Source: Aquatica leii (taxonomy: Eukaryota; Arthropoda; Insecta; Coleoptera; Lampyridae). From it: a stretch of 64,000 nucleotides of DNA. Shown here piece after piece: positions 24,037 through 34,808 of the stretch. The notes below the pieces were generated by a model. It was given only the letters and a program-made list of their open reading frames with translations, had not been told where the DNA came from and searched no databases. A program made the position numbers and the translations under genes. The first letter of the stretch is position 1. The number at the start of each line of letters is the position of its first letter. The DNA lies in the NCBI GenBank assembly GCA_035610365.1, contig CM069432.1, positions 224,710,532 through 224,774,531 on the forward strand, written 5' to 3'.

Positions 24037-26870
24037 TAAAAAAAGACTAGCGTTACAGCACAAATGCCGATTTGTTTAGAAGTACCAATTCAATAAGCAA
24101 ACTGTGAAATTGATCTTATTTTATTTTTAGTAAATAACGCTTTTCCTATTAATCATGTAATGTAATCTAATGTTTTGTTGAACGCCGTTTTTATTTTGTT
24201 TTTTAGTTAAATCGTCGTAAACAATACAAACACGCTTAGACAATCTAGGTGCTTTTGAAAACTTGTTTTACCTGTATTCTTATTTAAATTTCAGTAATGT
24301 ATAACTAACCGTAGTTTTTTTATTTTTTTTTGTCCAGACATTTATTCAGTAATAGGGCATTTAATTAAACGGAGATTTAAAAACCGAGACACGTAATGCA
24401 TTGTGTTTAAAGTTTTTTATGAGTGCATCAAAACTAAAATTAAAAAAAAATACTATAGCAAATTATTGCGTCATTAAGGTTAACAAATATAATATAATGT
24501 ATATGTTACTAAAAGATTAAATAAACTAAAAAAAACGTGTTCAAAGGTTCTTAAATATTAAATGTTATATTATTCGGATTGTAGCTTTCAACTATTTCTT
24601 TTACTCTGGTGTTAATTTGTCTGTAGAAAATATCATTCTAACTGCTAATATCAAATTATCTTTGTTTTCTTCATAAGCAGTTTTTAACCTAATTGAGACA
24701 ATTTGTTTGTGTCAAGCTTGTTTTAAAATAAAAACGGGATTTTGATACTTTTACATTTGGAAAAGCTCTGCGAAAAACATTCGTTGCTCTAATTTAAAAA
24801 TCATTAGGTAATAAATTTTTAATTATCTTTATTAATCAGATTTACGTGGTTTTAATTGTGTTAGATTACAGTGCCAAAATGCATGAAAAAACTATACCAG
24901 CTAGCTAAACGTGTTTGCTGTACAATTGTTAAGTGTTCTATCTACTGATATAGGTTGACACTTCATTTTTTTAGTTCAGCAAACTTAATTGTTGTGAATG
25001 CACTTTCAAAATATATTATATAATTTAATTTCTCTTAAATGTTTTTTATTGATTGCGCCTAGGCATGCAAAACTACTAGTAAATCTTAAAGAATTATTTG
25101 CAAAATGTCTATATGCAGTACATTTTTCTACTTTTATTTTATTATATTTCATATAATATATTCAGTAAATTAATTAACAATATACATATAAATTAAATTA
25201 TTTTTTCTAATATATAAATTAAAGGGGTTGTAAAATGCATTTACAAAAAAATTTAACTAAGTGAATCAACATATGCTTTTTAAAACGGATTTATTCGTGT
25301 TTTTTTCGTAAAATTGTAAACGTTGAAAATTCCCTTAGGACAGTCAAATACCCTCTTAGATGCCGTTTTCTAAAGAATTGACATACAAACACAAGCAAAG
25401 TGCCGACTTTAACTTTTAAAATGGAATAAACTTTATATACTTAAAACATGCATAGCCCAAGGAAAATTTAATTTAGATGATAGTACAAAACCAGAGTAGC
25501 ATGAAATTATCCTTTCTTTGATTATTTTTTTATTATTATTATTGCTAAGAAAGCAAAACTATTTAAAACTAAAAAGAGAACATCTACTGGACAGTATGAT
25601 CAAACTAAAATATGAATATCTTAAACGTATATTAAAATAATTAAATATGCACCATACATAAATTGCGTTAAATCTTTTTTATAACAGGCACAGAATTGTA
25701 TAAAACATATAGGATACGGTAACAGTAATGTATTATTGACAGTTATAGATAAATTATGATTAATGGTTTTCTTAAATTATTATTTCAAATATGCACAAAA
25801 ATGTTGCAAAAATACTGGATAGAATTTAAAAATAAGTCAAACTATACACTATGTAAAGTTTACATTATTTTTAGATATGTGTAATTTAGAATGTTGCGCA
25901 ATTGACTAGCCCCAACCGTTAATAATTATTGATTATTTTAAATGTTTCAAAACAAGTTGCAGAAATATTAGTTACCAATATTATAAAGTCAATGTAAGTT
26001 GTAACAATTGTTGTTAAATGTACAATAACTTTTACTGATAGTGAAATCAATTCTTAAAAACATTATTATGTTTTGTGTTACATTTCACATTATATCTGTA
26101 GCTTTGTTTAGCATTAAAAATGTTTTATATTATTCAGTGATTTTAAAACTTTTTTAGAAAAAACACTGCTATTACTTATTTTGTTTCAGCTTCCGTGTTT
26201 ATTGTAGCTGCATTATAAAATATACCTAAGGCGACAGCTTTGAAAATTGCGTTTGCATTCGTTGAACATGGCTGTTTTAATTAAAATTTGTCACAAATAC
26301 ATAGTTACTATATAAATTTGTTAAAATATTGCAATTTGTTACATTTACAAGTTACAAAGCTTTTAATAAACTTTTTAATATTACACATAACTTCACTTGT
26401 AAAAGTTATATCAATAAAAGGTTATCTATTTGAAATATATTGTATACTTATTAGTTCGGGATAAAATGTAGTGATATATAGTAGAACAAAAGATGTTAAC
26501 AAATATATTTTAATTAGAACTTTTTTATTTAATTTCAAAATTAACATTGGATTTCAGTAAACTGCAGAAAGATCAAATTAAAAGCAGTGGTGAAATTCAT
26601 GGAAAAAATTAAAAAGGTATGCAGTTTGCAATAAAATATATTATACAAAGAACTATACGTTTTATAGCTTTGCTGAAAAATGTAGTTTTAGCAAGCCAAC
26701 AATTCACCAAAAGCTACGGAAGTTTTACGCCAGTTTTTAAATATTATGAAGAAAAAGGTTTAACCCAACATTTAGTTAACGCAATTTTAAACATGTGATG
26801 AGTTAACAGAAACGGTGTTAAATCCGTCTAGTAGGAGAAGGCGATGGAAAAACAATGTGTTTTTAGGTAA
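24037..26870. other. AT-rich DNA, nothing recognised
   Basis: No coding similarity, ordered repeat or RNA gene can be supported between the P-element remnant and the probable Copia-B LTR. Confidence 0.55.
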
Positions 26871-27088
26871 CGTTTTGTGCACTAATGTGTGTACTTCCTC
26901 AGGCCACTGTATTTATTAACAAACACAACATAATTTAAATACGTTTTATTATTTATAATGCATTTGAGAATAAATATCATTGTATTACAGTTGGTGACTT
27001 CTACTTATTTATTTTATTTCTTTGGATATCATCTAATGTATTTACTGCCGCCTTAAAATAAACTACATATAAATGTACATTTATAACA
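26871..27088 (-). mobile_element. Probable 3' LTR of Copia-B, far end uncertain
   Basis: On the minus strand a polypurine run AAGGAGGGG is followed by TGTTATAAATGTAC starting at 27,088, the expected PPT-LTR junction just after the end of Copia-B pol. An AATAAA lies inside. The other boundary (here 26,871) is a guess because no 5' LTR copy is present in the window. Confidence 0.5.
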
Positions 27089-27139
27089 CCCCTCCTTACA
27101 TTTATATTACAAAATAATTACTAACATTTTAATTAACAT

Positions 27140-27660
27140 TCTTACTCTATTATAACTAACATGTCCCTAAACTTTACGAACTTTATATTACCAAGTGATT
27201 TGGTAAAAATATCTGCAATGTTATTTTCAGAGTTAATTTTATTAATGTCAATAGTGCCATTTTCATAAAGTTCGTTTACAAAATAATATTGAATTTCTAA
27301 ATATTTTGAATCTTTAGTAAAATTACCCCATTTAGCAATAGCTACAGCTCAGGAATTGTCTTCATATATTTTTATGGGGTTTTCAATTTCAACAAAAACT
27401 TTTAACATATCTTTGACAAACTTTACTTTGCTGACTGCGTCTGATAAAGCTACATGCTCAGCAAATGTAGATTTCCAACAAATAACCAAATACCAAACAA
27501 TCTTAATACATATCCTATGGTTGGCTTTCTATCCACGTTATCACCTGCCCAATCGGCATTTACAAAACAATCTAAGATATCAGTTCTTTCATTTTTACAA
27601 TAATCTTAAGTTTCTTGTAAAATACAAATATTTTAAAATTCTTAAAATATCTTAAAATTC
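27140..27660 (-). pseudogene. Copia-B RNase H
   Basis: The minus strand gives ILDCFVNADWAGDNVDRKPT at the start, then KFVKDMLKVFVEIENPIKIY, EDNSxAVAIAKWGNFTKDSK, YFVNELYENGTIDINK and NNIADIFTKSLGNIKFVKF at the end. These are the order and spacing of Copia RNase H, which removes the RNA template during reverse transcription. The AD-WAGD, EDN and ADIFTK signatures are retained, but stops and frame changes disrupt the reading. Upstream it joins the RT end across the hAT MITE. Confidence 0.85.
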
Positions 27661-27721
27661 TTAAAATGAGTCTCATTATGACTATTCTGGAAACTACTTA
27701 AATAATTCACACTGTAACTTA

Positions 27722-27906
27722 TAGTCCTGGGTCGTTGTATCGATATATCGATACGTATCGATACGTCGGGCGTATCGATACGCCGATACAAACCACAAGC
27801 TCATATCGATATATCGATATTTCGATACGTATCGATATATCGATACGTATTGATACAAATTGCGTATCGATATTTGATACACAAAATTCCGTATCGCCCA
27901 GCACTA
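27722..27906. mobile_element. hAT-type MITE with 8-bp target duplication
   Basis: A 185-bp element bounded by TAGTCCTGGG and CCCAGCACTA (9 of 10 bases inverted-complementary) and flanked by the perfect 8-bp duplication GTAACTTA (27,714-27,721 and 27,907-27,914). Eight-base duplications and this terminal style are typical of hAT. The interior is almost entirely degenerate ATCGATAC/GATATATC repeats, so it would fold strongly. Removing the element and one duplication restores a Copia-B reading across the junction, which proves it is an insertion. Confidence 0.88.
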
Positions 27907-27919
27907 GTAACTTATATCT

Positions 27920-28430
27920 AGTCTAGTACCTGAACTAATTTATAAAAGTGCTCCAATCAAGTTTCTGTATCTAACATCAACATTTATTTCTTTTGAAGGC
28001 TCTAATTTTAAGTTTACTTCTATTGGTGTATTATACAACAATGCATTTTCAATATTGTATTTACTAGCTAAATTTCAATATACGTTTTTTGATTTAATTT
28101 CATTTTATTCCTTTCATTTACACATTCAATATTTATTCTTAGATAATTTTTCGTTTTACCCATGACTTTCAGCTTAAATCGTTCTGAAAATAACCTTTAT
28201 TAATTTATTATTAATAGAACAAATCAAAATATAATCAACAAGAAGATTAAATAAACCTTTTCATTTCCTTTCTTCATTACTTATAGACAGTAATTATACT
28301 TGCTTCTTTCAAATCCTTATTTTCTAATATTCTTAGTAAAACATTCATACCATGCTTTTGGATTTTATCGCAAATCGTACAATACTCATACCCTCTAGTC
28401 TGTTTTGCATAAATCTCTGGCAATACTTAA
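27920..28430 (-). pseudogene. Copia-B reverse transcriptase, C-terminal half
   Basis: Minus-strand blocks include PEIYAKQTRGYE (matching EIYMxQPEGY), KDLKEASIITVYK, LLVDYILICSINNK and IGALL-ISSGTRLDISY. The YVDD catalytic box reads VDY, so the second aspartate is replaced. The palm region around ALYGLKQ is deleted or unreadable. The fragment is bounded by the 1.5-kb insertion on one side and the hAT MITE on the other. Confidence 0.75.
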
Positions 28431-28434
28431 TTAC

Positions 28435-29935
28435 AACCCCTACCAGCTGCAGTGGGGTAGTAAATATAAACACAGGTGAATCCCAGTTGAAATTAATGGT
28501 AAAGGAATATTGCCCTAGCTCAGAAAGAGAGGGAAAGTAGGTAACAAATAATAATGCAGCCTTATTTGGAGGTAGCTTATATAGTCAAAAAAAATCCCAC
28601 ATAAGCTTAAAAGATTTAGCAAATACCCGAAGTTATAGGCGCCAGGTAGGTTATTGTGAAAACAAATTTTGTAATTCTGGCAAAATTACCAAAGCCAACC
28701 AAAGATACTAATACAATCAAAATCCAAAACGAATTTCGTATTATCTATACAAACACAGTAAATATACATAAGTATAAGAATAATATATAAAAATTAGACA
28801 TAAGGTAATATGGACTCTAACTACATAAGAGTCAGTAACACAAACTAAAAAGTTATTAATTTCTACCGGCAGGGAGTAATTTCCCTTGGTGCCATCATCG
28901 TAAAAACAAATTTCCAATAACTAATCGTAAAATAATCAAAACGAAATGTAAGTAAGAGGGGAAATTTTCCTAACGATTAAGTAAACGTGAACTCAATCAA
29001 GATGTCTAAGCAAACTATGCCTAGTCAAAATCGAATGACCAAAAGTGAAATTGAGAGCAAATAACGCTACATAAAATGTAAAAAAGTAAGATACTACCTT
29101 ACTCGAGCCACATGTAACACTGGTTTACATATACCTGTAGATCGATTGGATCCTTGTACAGAGCTCTGCTTAAGTCCCTAGTCCTCAGTCATCCAAAAAG
29201 AAAACACAAAAGTAAAACAGTGCCACACTTCGCACTTAATGTAGGTTAGAACATATCCAAAATTACAGCAATACATGAGTTTACTTATACAATCTAATAA
29301 TTGACGTTACGTTTACTTAACTTAAAAACTAGCGGCGTAAATTTTCGATGGACTGCCTCCAAAGAACTCTTGTAGATAACGATATTACGTAGTAATTATT
29401 CCAAATCAAACGACAGAAAATTATAGATAAATTGTCTCTATCAGAAATCATAATTACAATCGCAATAGTTGTATTACGTCACATAACGACACCCGCCTTT
29501 TAGCATCAAAAAAAGAAAGATGTACGAAATCCTTGATTTTCACCCGCCCTTATTCACCTTTTTTTTCTTTGGAAACAGTTACAACATCCAGGAAGAAAGC
29601 AACAAAAAAAAAGAAAAAACACTCAGGCTAAGAATTAGCCATTTAAATCTAACTTTTATAGCAGTATTAAAACTACGTGTGCATAGCAACGCAAGGAAAA
29701 ATCTACAAGAACCGGCCAAATGCGATTACCCATTTGGTGATCTTTAGACTTAGTCCAAACCCGTACCTCACTGTAGAGGCAAATTTAATATTTACCTTGC
29801 AGAAAATTAGTAAATAAATTATTAACTGGTGCGTTTATTCGAGAACGTTACCAATTAAAAAGAAAACGTAACAACCTTGCCATTTAAAAATGCTATTTCT
29901 ACATGTATTTGTTTTATACTTATAATATAATAATG
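28435..29935. other. About 1.5 kb of unidentified DNA interrupting Copia-B RT
   Basis: RT similarity stops at LLSYCCLEV near 29,940 and resumes at PEIYAKQ near 28,430, with the intervening palm residues missing. The insert is less AT-rich than average, contains no long ORF and shows no target duplication I could verify. CAGTGGGGTA near its left end and the complement of CAGTGAGGTA near 29,770 form a weak inverted pair, but they lack a duplication. Its boundaries are approximate. Confidence 0.6.
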
Positions 29936-30295
29936 CTTATACCTCCAGACAACAATATGATAATAAAATTTTTAAAGTTAACATTTTAGCAACTGGTGAA
30001 TAAACATCATCTACAATTTCCTTTTGCTGATAACCTTGTACGACTAATCGAGTTGTAAACTTATTCTTGGGCTTTTTATTCTAAACCCACTTAACATCTA
30101 AAACTCTTTTATTATCGGGCCTTTTGACCAAATTCTATGTTTTGTTTTCCTTTAAGAATTTAATTTCGTTTTTCATTGCTTCGATCCAATATTCATATTC
30201 ATTACTTTCTACCGCCTCCTCAAAACTTTCTAGATTATTAATACCACAGTAATTAACATTTACATAATTGTTATAAAGATAATAATCATCATACC
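29936..30295 (-). pseudogene. Copia-B reverse transcriptase, N-terminal part
   Basis: The minus strand reads ESNEYEYWIEAMKNEIKFLK, then VYSPVAKMLTLKILLSYC, the fingers region of Copia RT (EAMxxEIxxLxxNxTW and FSPVAxxxTIRxLL). Several stops lie between the blocks. It ends where the unidentified insert begins. Confidence 0.75.
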
Positions 30296-30316
30296 TTAAA
30301 GGTATTTTCATTTCCT

Positions 30317-30690
30317 TTAAGACATCCTAACCTCTTTCTCACCTTCTAAATTTGATATAGTTTCATCTATATTTTCCTCTTCTACAAAAATTACATGTCT
30401 TGCTACAAACATTCTATTATTGACTTTTAAAACTCTGTAACCGACTTCAGTATATCTTAATAAAACGCCCAGATTTGCCTTTTTATCCCATTTTGACAAT
30501 TTTTTTTTCTTCAGGAACTCGCACAAACACTCTATTTCCATATATTCAATACCAGGTTTTTTATTAAATACTATTTCATAAGGTGGGTTGTTTTCACTAG
30601 TATTAGCTAATGTTCTATTTTTAAGATACGCAGCAGTACAAACTACTTCAGGTCAAAACCACCTATTTACTTTTGCTTCAGATAACAAAC
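30317..30690 (-). pseudogene. Copia-B integrase C-terminal segment
   Basis: Blocks LLSEAKVNRWFWPEVV, YLKNRTLANTSENNPP, EIVFNKKPGIEYMEIEC and ANLGVLLRYTEVGYRVL match the end of Copia integrase and the following conserved region (FWxExVxTAxYLxNR, TPYExxxxxKP, GxLLGY). The upstream half lies beyond the Penelope-like insertion, and the two parts read on smoothly once it is removed. Confidence 0.85.
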
Positions 30691-30937
30691 ATCTAGATTG
30701 TTTGAATGTATTAAACAATGTTGCTTGATGCGAAGTAATAACATTCTGTTGAACTTTCATTGTTTATTATTTTTGAAATGAATATACACAACGTTTCGAT
30801 TGCTGTGGTATCTGCAATCGTCATCAGGTGAATATTGCAGATACCACAGCAATCGAAACGTTGTGTATATTCATTTCAAAAATAATAAACAATGAAAGTT
30901 CAACAGAATGTTATTACTTCGCATCAAACATCTAGAT
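30686..30937. mobile_element. Penelope-like inverted-repeat insertion, 13-bp duplication
   Basis: The insert (30,699-30,924) is flanked by the perfect 13-bp duplication CAAACATCTAGAT (30,686-30,698 and 30,925-30,937). It consists of 26 bp of unique DNA plus a perfect 94-bp inverted repeat (30,725-30,818 and 30,834-30,927) around a 15-nt centre. The last three bases of the right arm fall in the duplication. Copia integrase coding runs up to both flanks. Variable 10-15-bp duplications, inverted terminal copies and the hammerhead-like centre are all known for Penelope-like retroelements, so I assign it there by inference. Confidence 0.7.
30782..30835 (-). ncRNA. Hammerhead ribozyme-like fold
   Basis: On the minus strand: ATATTCAC (30,835-30,828), core CTGATGA, one extra C, GATTGC, a 10-nt loop, GCAATC, then GAAACGTT, then GTGTATAT (30,789-30,782). 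Stem I is 8 positions with a single U-U mismatch and stem II is 6 bp. ACGU in GAAACGUU can form the very short stem III of minimal type I hammerheads. The extra base after CUGAUGA departs from the strict consensus but also occurs in the motif at 3745-3779. Self-cleavage is inferred, not shown. Confidence 0.5.
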
Positions 30938-31329
30938 ATATCCATCAAAGACCTATTAAGCCTCTCAGCAGTTCCACATAATTCATGCACATACGGTGGA
31001 AAAACATTTAATACAATTCCTTTTTCTCTAACTAAAGAACAAATTCTATTATCTAGATACTCAGTTCCGTTATCACATCTTAGTATCTTTATAGTTTTAC
31101 CAGTCAAATTCTCAATTTCATTTATATACTCTACAAAACAAGTATAAACTTTAGGCTTGGACCTTATAGTATAAACTCTAACTAATTTACTATAATCGAC
31201 AATAAAAGTAAGAAAATAATTTTCACCCTTATAACCGGTTATTCCATGTAGTCCATTTAAGTCTGTATGAAAAATTTCTAGTATTTCTTTTGCTTTCGTT
31301 CTATTATTTCTGAAAGGTAAATTATGCAT
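30871..31329 (-). pseudogene. Copia-B integrase catalytic core
   Basis: Open frame beginning MHNLPFRNNRTKAKE. It carries the retroviral-type integrase core with D (IFHTDLNG), D (LRCDNGTEY) and E (CGTAERLNRS), all three catalytic residues. The last 17 codons or so are not integrase: the frame runs into the inverted repeat of the Penelope-like insertion and ends there. The HHCC region lies in the fragment upstream (31,579-31,349) in another frame. Confidence 0.88.
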
Positions 31330-31348
31330 TTTATTCTCAATACAGGTT

Positions 31349-31579
31349 TTAACGTTTTATATATTCTGACTCTATTTTTTTAAGCAATCCATCCATCATT
31401 TGATTCTTACACATACTATTCAAATAACTAAAATTCACATGACTTAACATACGATGCAGTTTTTTTTTTAACGTTATTTTACTTTGACTATTAACTTTAG
31501 ATAAATTTATTTTAGCTTGATTATATATAACCTCACTTGACATTATTATATAAGTTACATTGCTTCCAAGCAACTGCAA
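31349..31579 (-). pseudogene. Copia-B pre-integrase / zinc-binding segment
   Basis: Contains KKLHRMLSHVNFSYLNSMCK and QMMDGLLKKIESEY, matching the Copia GAG_pre-integrs domain (LWHxRLGHxNxxxLxxL). The second histidine is kept (SHVNF). The distal cysteines fall in the break before the integrase core fragment. Confidence 0.8.
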
Positions 31580-31771
31580 TTAACATATTGTTTCTATTTT
31601 AAACTTTAGAAGTATTTCTTTTTGATATAATCATATTAATATCAGTTATTTTTGAATAGCTAATAAGATTTTTTTCCATTTCTTTTACAAAATAAATATT
31701 TCTCATCTTAATTTTTTGTTTTCTGTCATACGCATCAAAATAAATAATTACAGTTCCTATTTCAGTTGATT
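31580..31771 (-). pseudogene. Copia-B protease to pre-integrase linker, decayed
   Basis: Lies between the protease and pre-integrase fragments. No open frame remains, and only the spacing and orientation assign it to Copia-B. Confidence 0.45.
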
Positions 31772-32272
31772 TCAAAATTCTCCTACTATTACTTTTTTTG
31801 TTTCTTTTAATAGCACACTTTCAAAAAAATAATCATCCTTATAGATTACATGATCAGTACAACCGCTATCTAATAACCACTTAATTTTAATGTTAGCATC
31901 GATTCCTTTACTTACATTTAAAGCTTCTATCTCTACATGAAAACTACTCATTGAACCTTGTCGATTCTGATAATAACCTTGTCCTCTTCGATTATAATGA
32001 TTGCCTCTCGAACCTTGCTGCACACTTCCCAATGACCTTGACCTCTTACATAAAAATTTCCTAGATTGCTTGCTTGCTGCTGCTCTATTCCAATAACTTC
32101 TTCTTTCTCCAGTCTGGTAACAATTCCGTTTATATTGTTTTTTACTTACAAAAATCCAACATGACATTTCTTGTTTAATTGGTTTATTACTAGTACTCCA
32201 AGTACTCGGCACGTAGGCGTTTGAATTTATTTTCGAACTTCCACTTTTTTCATTTACCTTTAAGCCCATCAT
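31772..32272 (-). pseudogene. Copia-B gag C-terminus and protease
   Basis: Begins MMGLKVNEKSGSSK. A degenerate zinc knuckle region (CWIFVSKKQYKRNC, in place of CxxCxxxGHxxxxC) is followed by a basic, Arg/Gly-rich linker and the aspartic protease motif WLLDSGCTDHVIY, with the active-site DSG. Copia protease processes the Gag-Pol polyprotein. It ends where the frame breaks after VGEF. Confidence 0.85.
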
Positions 32273-32740
32273 TTTGATTTTACTTTTAACATACTCTACT
32301 GTTTGTTTTTCTTCTTCTTAATATATCAACTAAATATTCTATATAACTAAAACTTTCTGGCAACATTTTTAACATTTAATTCATTTCAAAATCACTAAAA
32401 AATTCCGCTGTGTCACTGTAATTTTTTAACCTTAATTTATTCAATCTATTTCTTTAAATTATTTTTAATACAGTTAATTCTTTTGAATATAACTCATCAA
32501 ACTTATTGTTAATTTCAACCGCTGTCTCTTTATCAATTTCTAACTGCTTATTCGTAATGGAACTATATATGTAGTTAAATTCATTTCATCGCATTCTTCA
32601 TCTTTGTCCGTCTCTAATTTCACACGGACGATTATCCTGTCACATTTTATAATTTTTAAAAACATCATTAACATTTTGTTCCAATTTCCATACTCCTCTC
32701 CATCAAATACAGGAATCATATACCTTCTTCATTTTTAATA
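32273..32740 (-). pseudogene. Copia-B gag N-terminal part
   Basis: The start is near 32,725 (MIPVFDGEEYGNWNKM in one frame), followed by EFNYIYSSITNKQLEIDKET, ELTVLKI, NRLNKLRLKNYSDTAEFF and MLPESFSYIEYLVDIL. These are the Copia gag blocks in order, with several stops and frame changes. No primer-binding site or LTR is visible upstream. Confidence 0.75.
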
Positions 32741-33685
32741 AACACTAACTGTAGTTAACCACAGAAAAAAATTTGCTATAATCGATAACAAAAAAGTTTC
32801 AGATTCTTGGAATAATGCATCCGCTTAAGAAAAAAAACCTTTAAGTGTAAAGTTCATAAAACTCAGTAGATTGAACAGAGCAACACGTTTTAATCCTTTT
32901 AATGTGACGTTTTATCCTAATTTAAGAGCTGCAAAGACAAAACATAACTTTAGTCCTTTAAAAATATACAATTGTAATGAAATAGGTTAACAAATGTAGA
33001 CAAATTACTTTAAAAATTTTCACCAATTTTTCATAGTTAGGTAAATTACTGTTGTTAAAGGAAAAATATTAATAACAACCTGCTGTTCTTTACTATGTGC
33101 TGATGGTTCTTTTGTGTCCCCATTTTTCATATTTAAAAAAATATTTAAACCACACATGTTGACTGGTCACTTTTAGGAGCAGCTGAGGAAACCGAAACAA
33201 AGTTTGGTCATTGCCGTTTTGCCATTTGTGAACCTAAACACGATAACATTTGGAACAATATTACAGCTAACATCTTAAAACCATTAATTTTTACTATAAC
33301 AAAAATTAATGACGGTTCTTTAAATTATTAACGATAAACGTAGTGATTTGCGGATTGTTACTTTCTTTTCCCCTTTTGCTTAAGTATATAAAACAATTGT
33401 TTTTTGTTCTTTCTGTGTACACAATGTTTTATTTTTTTTTTTACTTTTTGTAATCAGTACCTAAAATAATTTTTTTTCCATGCTATAAAGCTAATTTACA
33501 AGAAAAAACGCTATTTGTAACTAGGTACTAGTGATAGTATAAGTAAACTATAAGAAAAAATAAACATTAGATAGATCAGCTATGAATCAAAAAAACTTTT
33601 ACAACTCAGTATAAACACCATAAACATTTAAATAAAATAATATCAAAATGCAGATTGTATAATATCTGGTTTTAAAAGTTTCAAT
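32741..33685. other. AT-rich DNA, no LTR found
   Basis: The expected place for the Copia-B 5' LTR. I searched by eye for the complement of TGTTATAAATGTAC and did not find it. Nothing else is recognised. Confidence 0.5.
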
Positions 33686-33960
33686 GCTTTCCTTTTTTTC
33701 TCGTAAATTTAGGTTTGATACTGCTTAAGAAGAGGTCTAAAGTCAACAACATTCTATTCAGTATGCCTTTATTACATTTTGTTCTGAAATATTTTTGTGA
33801 GAAGCCTCTTCTGTACTGGTGAAAGTTCTTGTTTTTTGGCTTCCGCAACTTGTTCCGGTAACTGTCCGATTAGTAACCAAGCATACGTTATAATACTTCT
33901 TGAGTGTGTTATAATTTTATGCATAGTTGGTGTCATTGGTTGCTAAAAATATAGATTTAC
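33686..33960 (-). pseudogene. Repeat-associated protein C-terminus
   Basis: The minus strand reads QPMTPTMHKIITHSRSII, then AWLLIGQLPEQVAEAKKQEL. This resembles a conserved tail (PMxxTxHKxLxHG ... LPIGQLxEExxEARNK) shared by a family of repetitive, uncharacterised insect proteins. The function of that family is not known to me. Stops follow quickly. Confidence 0.4.
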
Positions 33961-34397
33961 GTAGTGTTTAGCTATATTTATAGTGTACGTAAAAATTTTT
34001 TTTACGTAATTTTGAAGCCCGAAGATAACACCCCTAATATTATTTTAAATCTATAAATCTATATATTCGCTCAAAGTCTACCCTTATTATAGCTGCTGCT
34101 TCTAAATTATTAAAAATCTACGTGACGTAACACCATCATTAGTATTACCATTTCTGGTATGTCACCCAGCAATTTAATCTTTTCGCAATTTTTTTTTAAC
34201 GTTTTACTTTGCAGTTTAGATTTTTACTTTGTCACATTATAACGAAACGCAACTAGTATGTATTTATTTTGTATGAGAAATGTAGCAAGAATTCAAAAAC
34301 CCAATCTTGGCGTGTAGTATTGATTGTCCGAACTTGAATGTTTTTTGTTTTCTATGTGCTACTTTTTGTCATGCCATTTAAGCTTTTTGATGTTTTA
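33961..34397. other. Unassigned DNA
   Basis: Lies between two minus-strand fragments that may or may not belong together. No motif was seen. Confidence 0.4.
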
Positions 34398-34808
34398 TCA
34401 CATATATAGCATCGCAATCCATTTATCATTGTTGGCAGTAATAGTTTTCACGTATTCAACCTCCTCATTAGTTACTTCCTTATTTTGTTTGACAAATCTC
34501 ATTCTGTTAAGTCTAAAAAAACTGATTATAGATGGACAAGGGTTTTGCCATATATTTTTTTTCCACGCATTAGTCTCACTGGCACAAAAAAACTCAGAAA
34601 AATGTGTCACTGTCGATGATGGTATTTTCGTTAAATATTTGTTTATACTGTTTCTGCTGGGATCTATCGCATCCCCAATATATGTAAAAAAATCTTTGTT
34701 TTCACTTCCGTAATTCTTTATGATGACTGATTTCAAACATCTACACAGCCTCCAAGTTGTGTAATTCACTAAATCTTGCAATTTTGCTTTTTTGCAAAAA
34801 TGTCGCAC
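34398..34808 (-). CDS. Unrecognised open stretch, 136 codons
   Basis: Begins MRHFCKKAKLQDLVNYTTW and contains NKDFFTYIGDAIDPSRNSI and a C-terminal KEVTNEEVEYVKTITANND. The composition is protein-like rather than that of AT-rich noise, and it lies just upstream, on the minus strand, of the repeat-associated fragment at 33.7-34.0 kb. I recognise no domain. An opposite-strand open stretch at 34324-34713 is probably its shadow. Confidence 0.3.
   Translation of the reverse strand: MRHFCKKAKLQDLVNYTTWRLCRCLKSVIIKNYGSENKDFFTYIGDAIDPSRNSINKYLTKIPSSTVTHFSEFFCASETNAWKKNIWQNPCPSIISFFRLNRMRFVKQNKEVTNEEVEYVKTITANNDKWIAMLYM

Larger units (their letters stand above)
27081..32740 (-). mobile_element. Copia-B: degenerate Copia element with nested insertions
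   Basis: A Copia-superfamily element read on the minus strand in the order gag, protease, integrase, RT, RNase H from 32.7 down to 27.1 kb. Each domain is recognisable but broken. It has been invaded by a hAT-type MITE (27,722-27,906), about 1.5 kb of unidentified DNA (roughly 28,435-29,935) and a Penelope-like inverted repeat (30,699-30,924). No 5' LTR was found above the gag start, so its 5' end is lost or has diverged. Confidence 0.88.

Noticed and set aside
27694..27926. Three overlapping open stretches rich in Tyr/Arg/Ile on both strands
   Set aside because: They are translations of the ATCGATAC simple repeat in the hAT MITE, not genes.
28448..29775. CAGTGGGGTA/CAGTGAGGTA pair as hAT termini
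   Set aside because: No 8-bp duplication flanks the pair and the similarity is only about 10 bp.
30725..30927. Inverted repeat read as a CRISPR or a bacterial-type terminator
   Set aside because: The context is an insect-type Copia element with an exact 13-bp duplication, and there are no repeat-spacer units.
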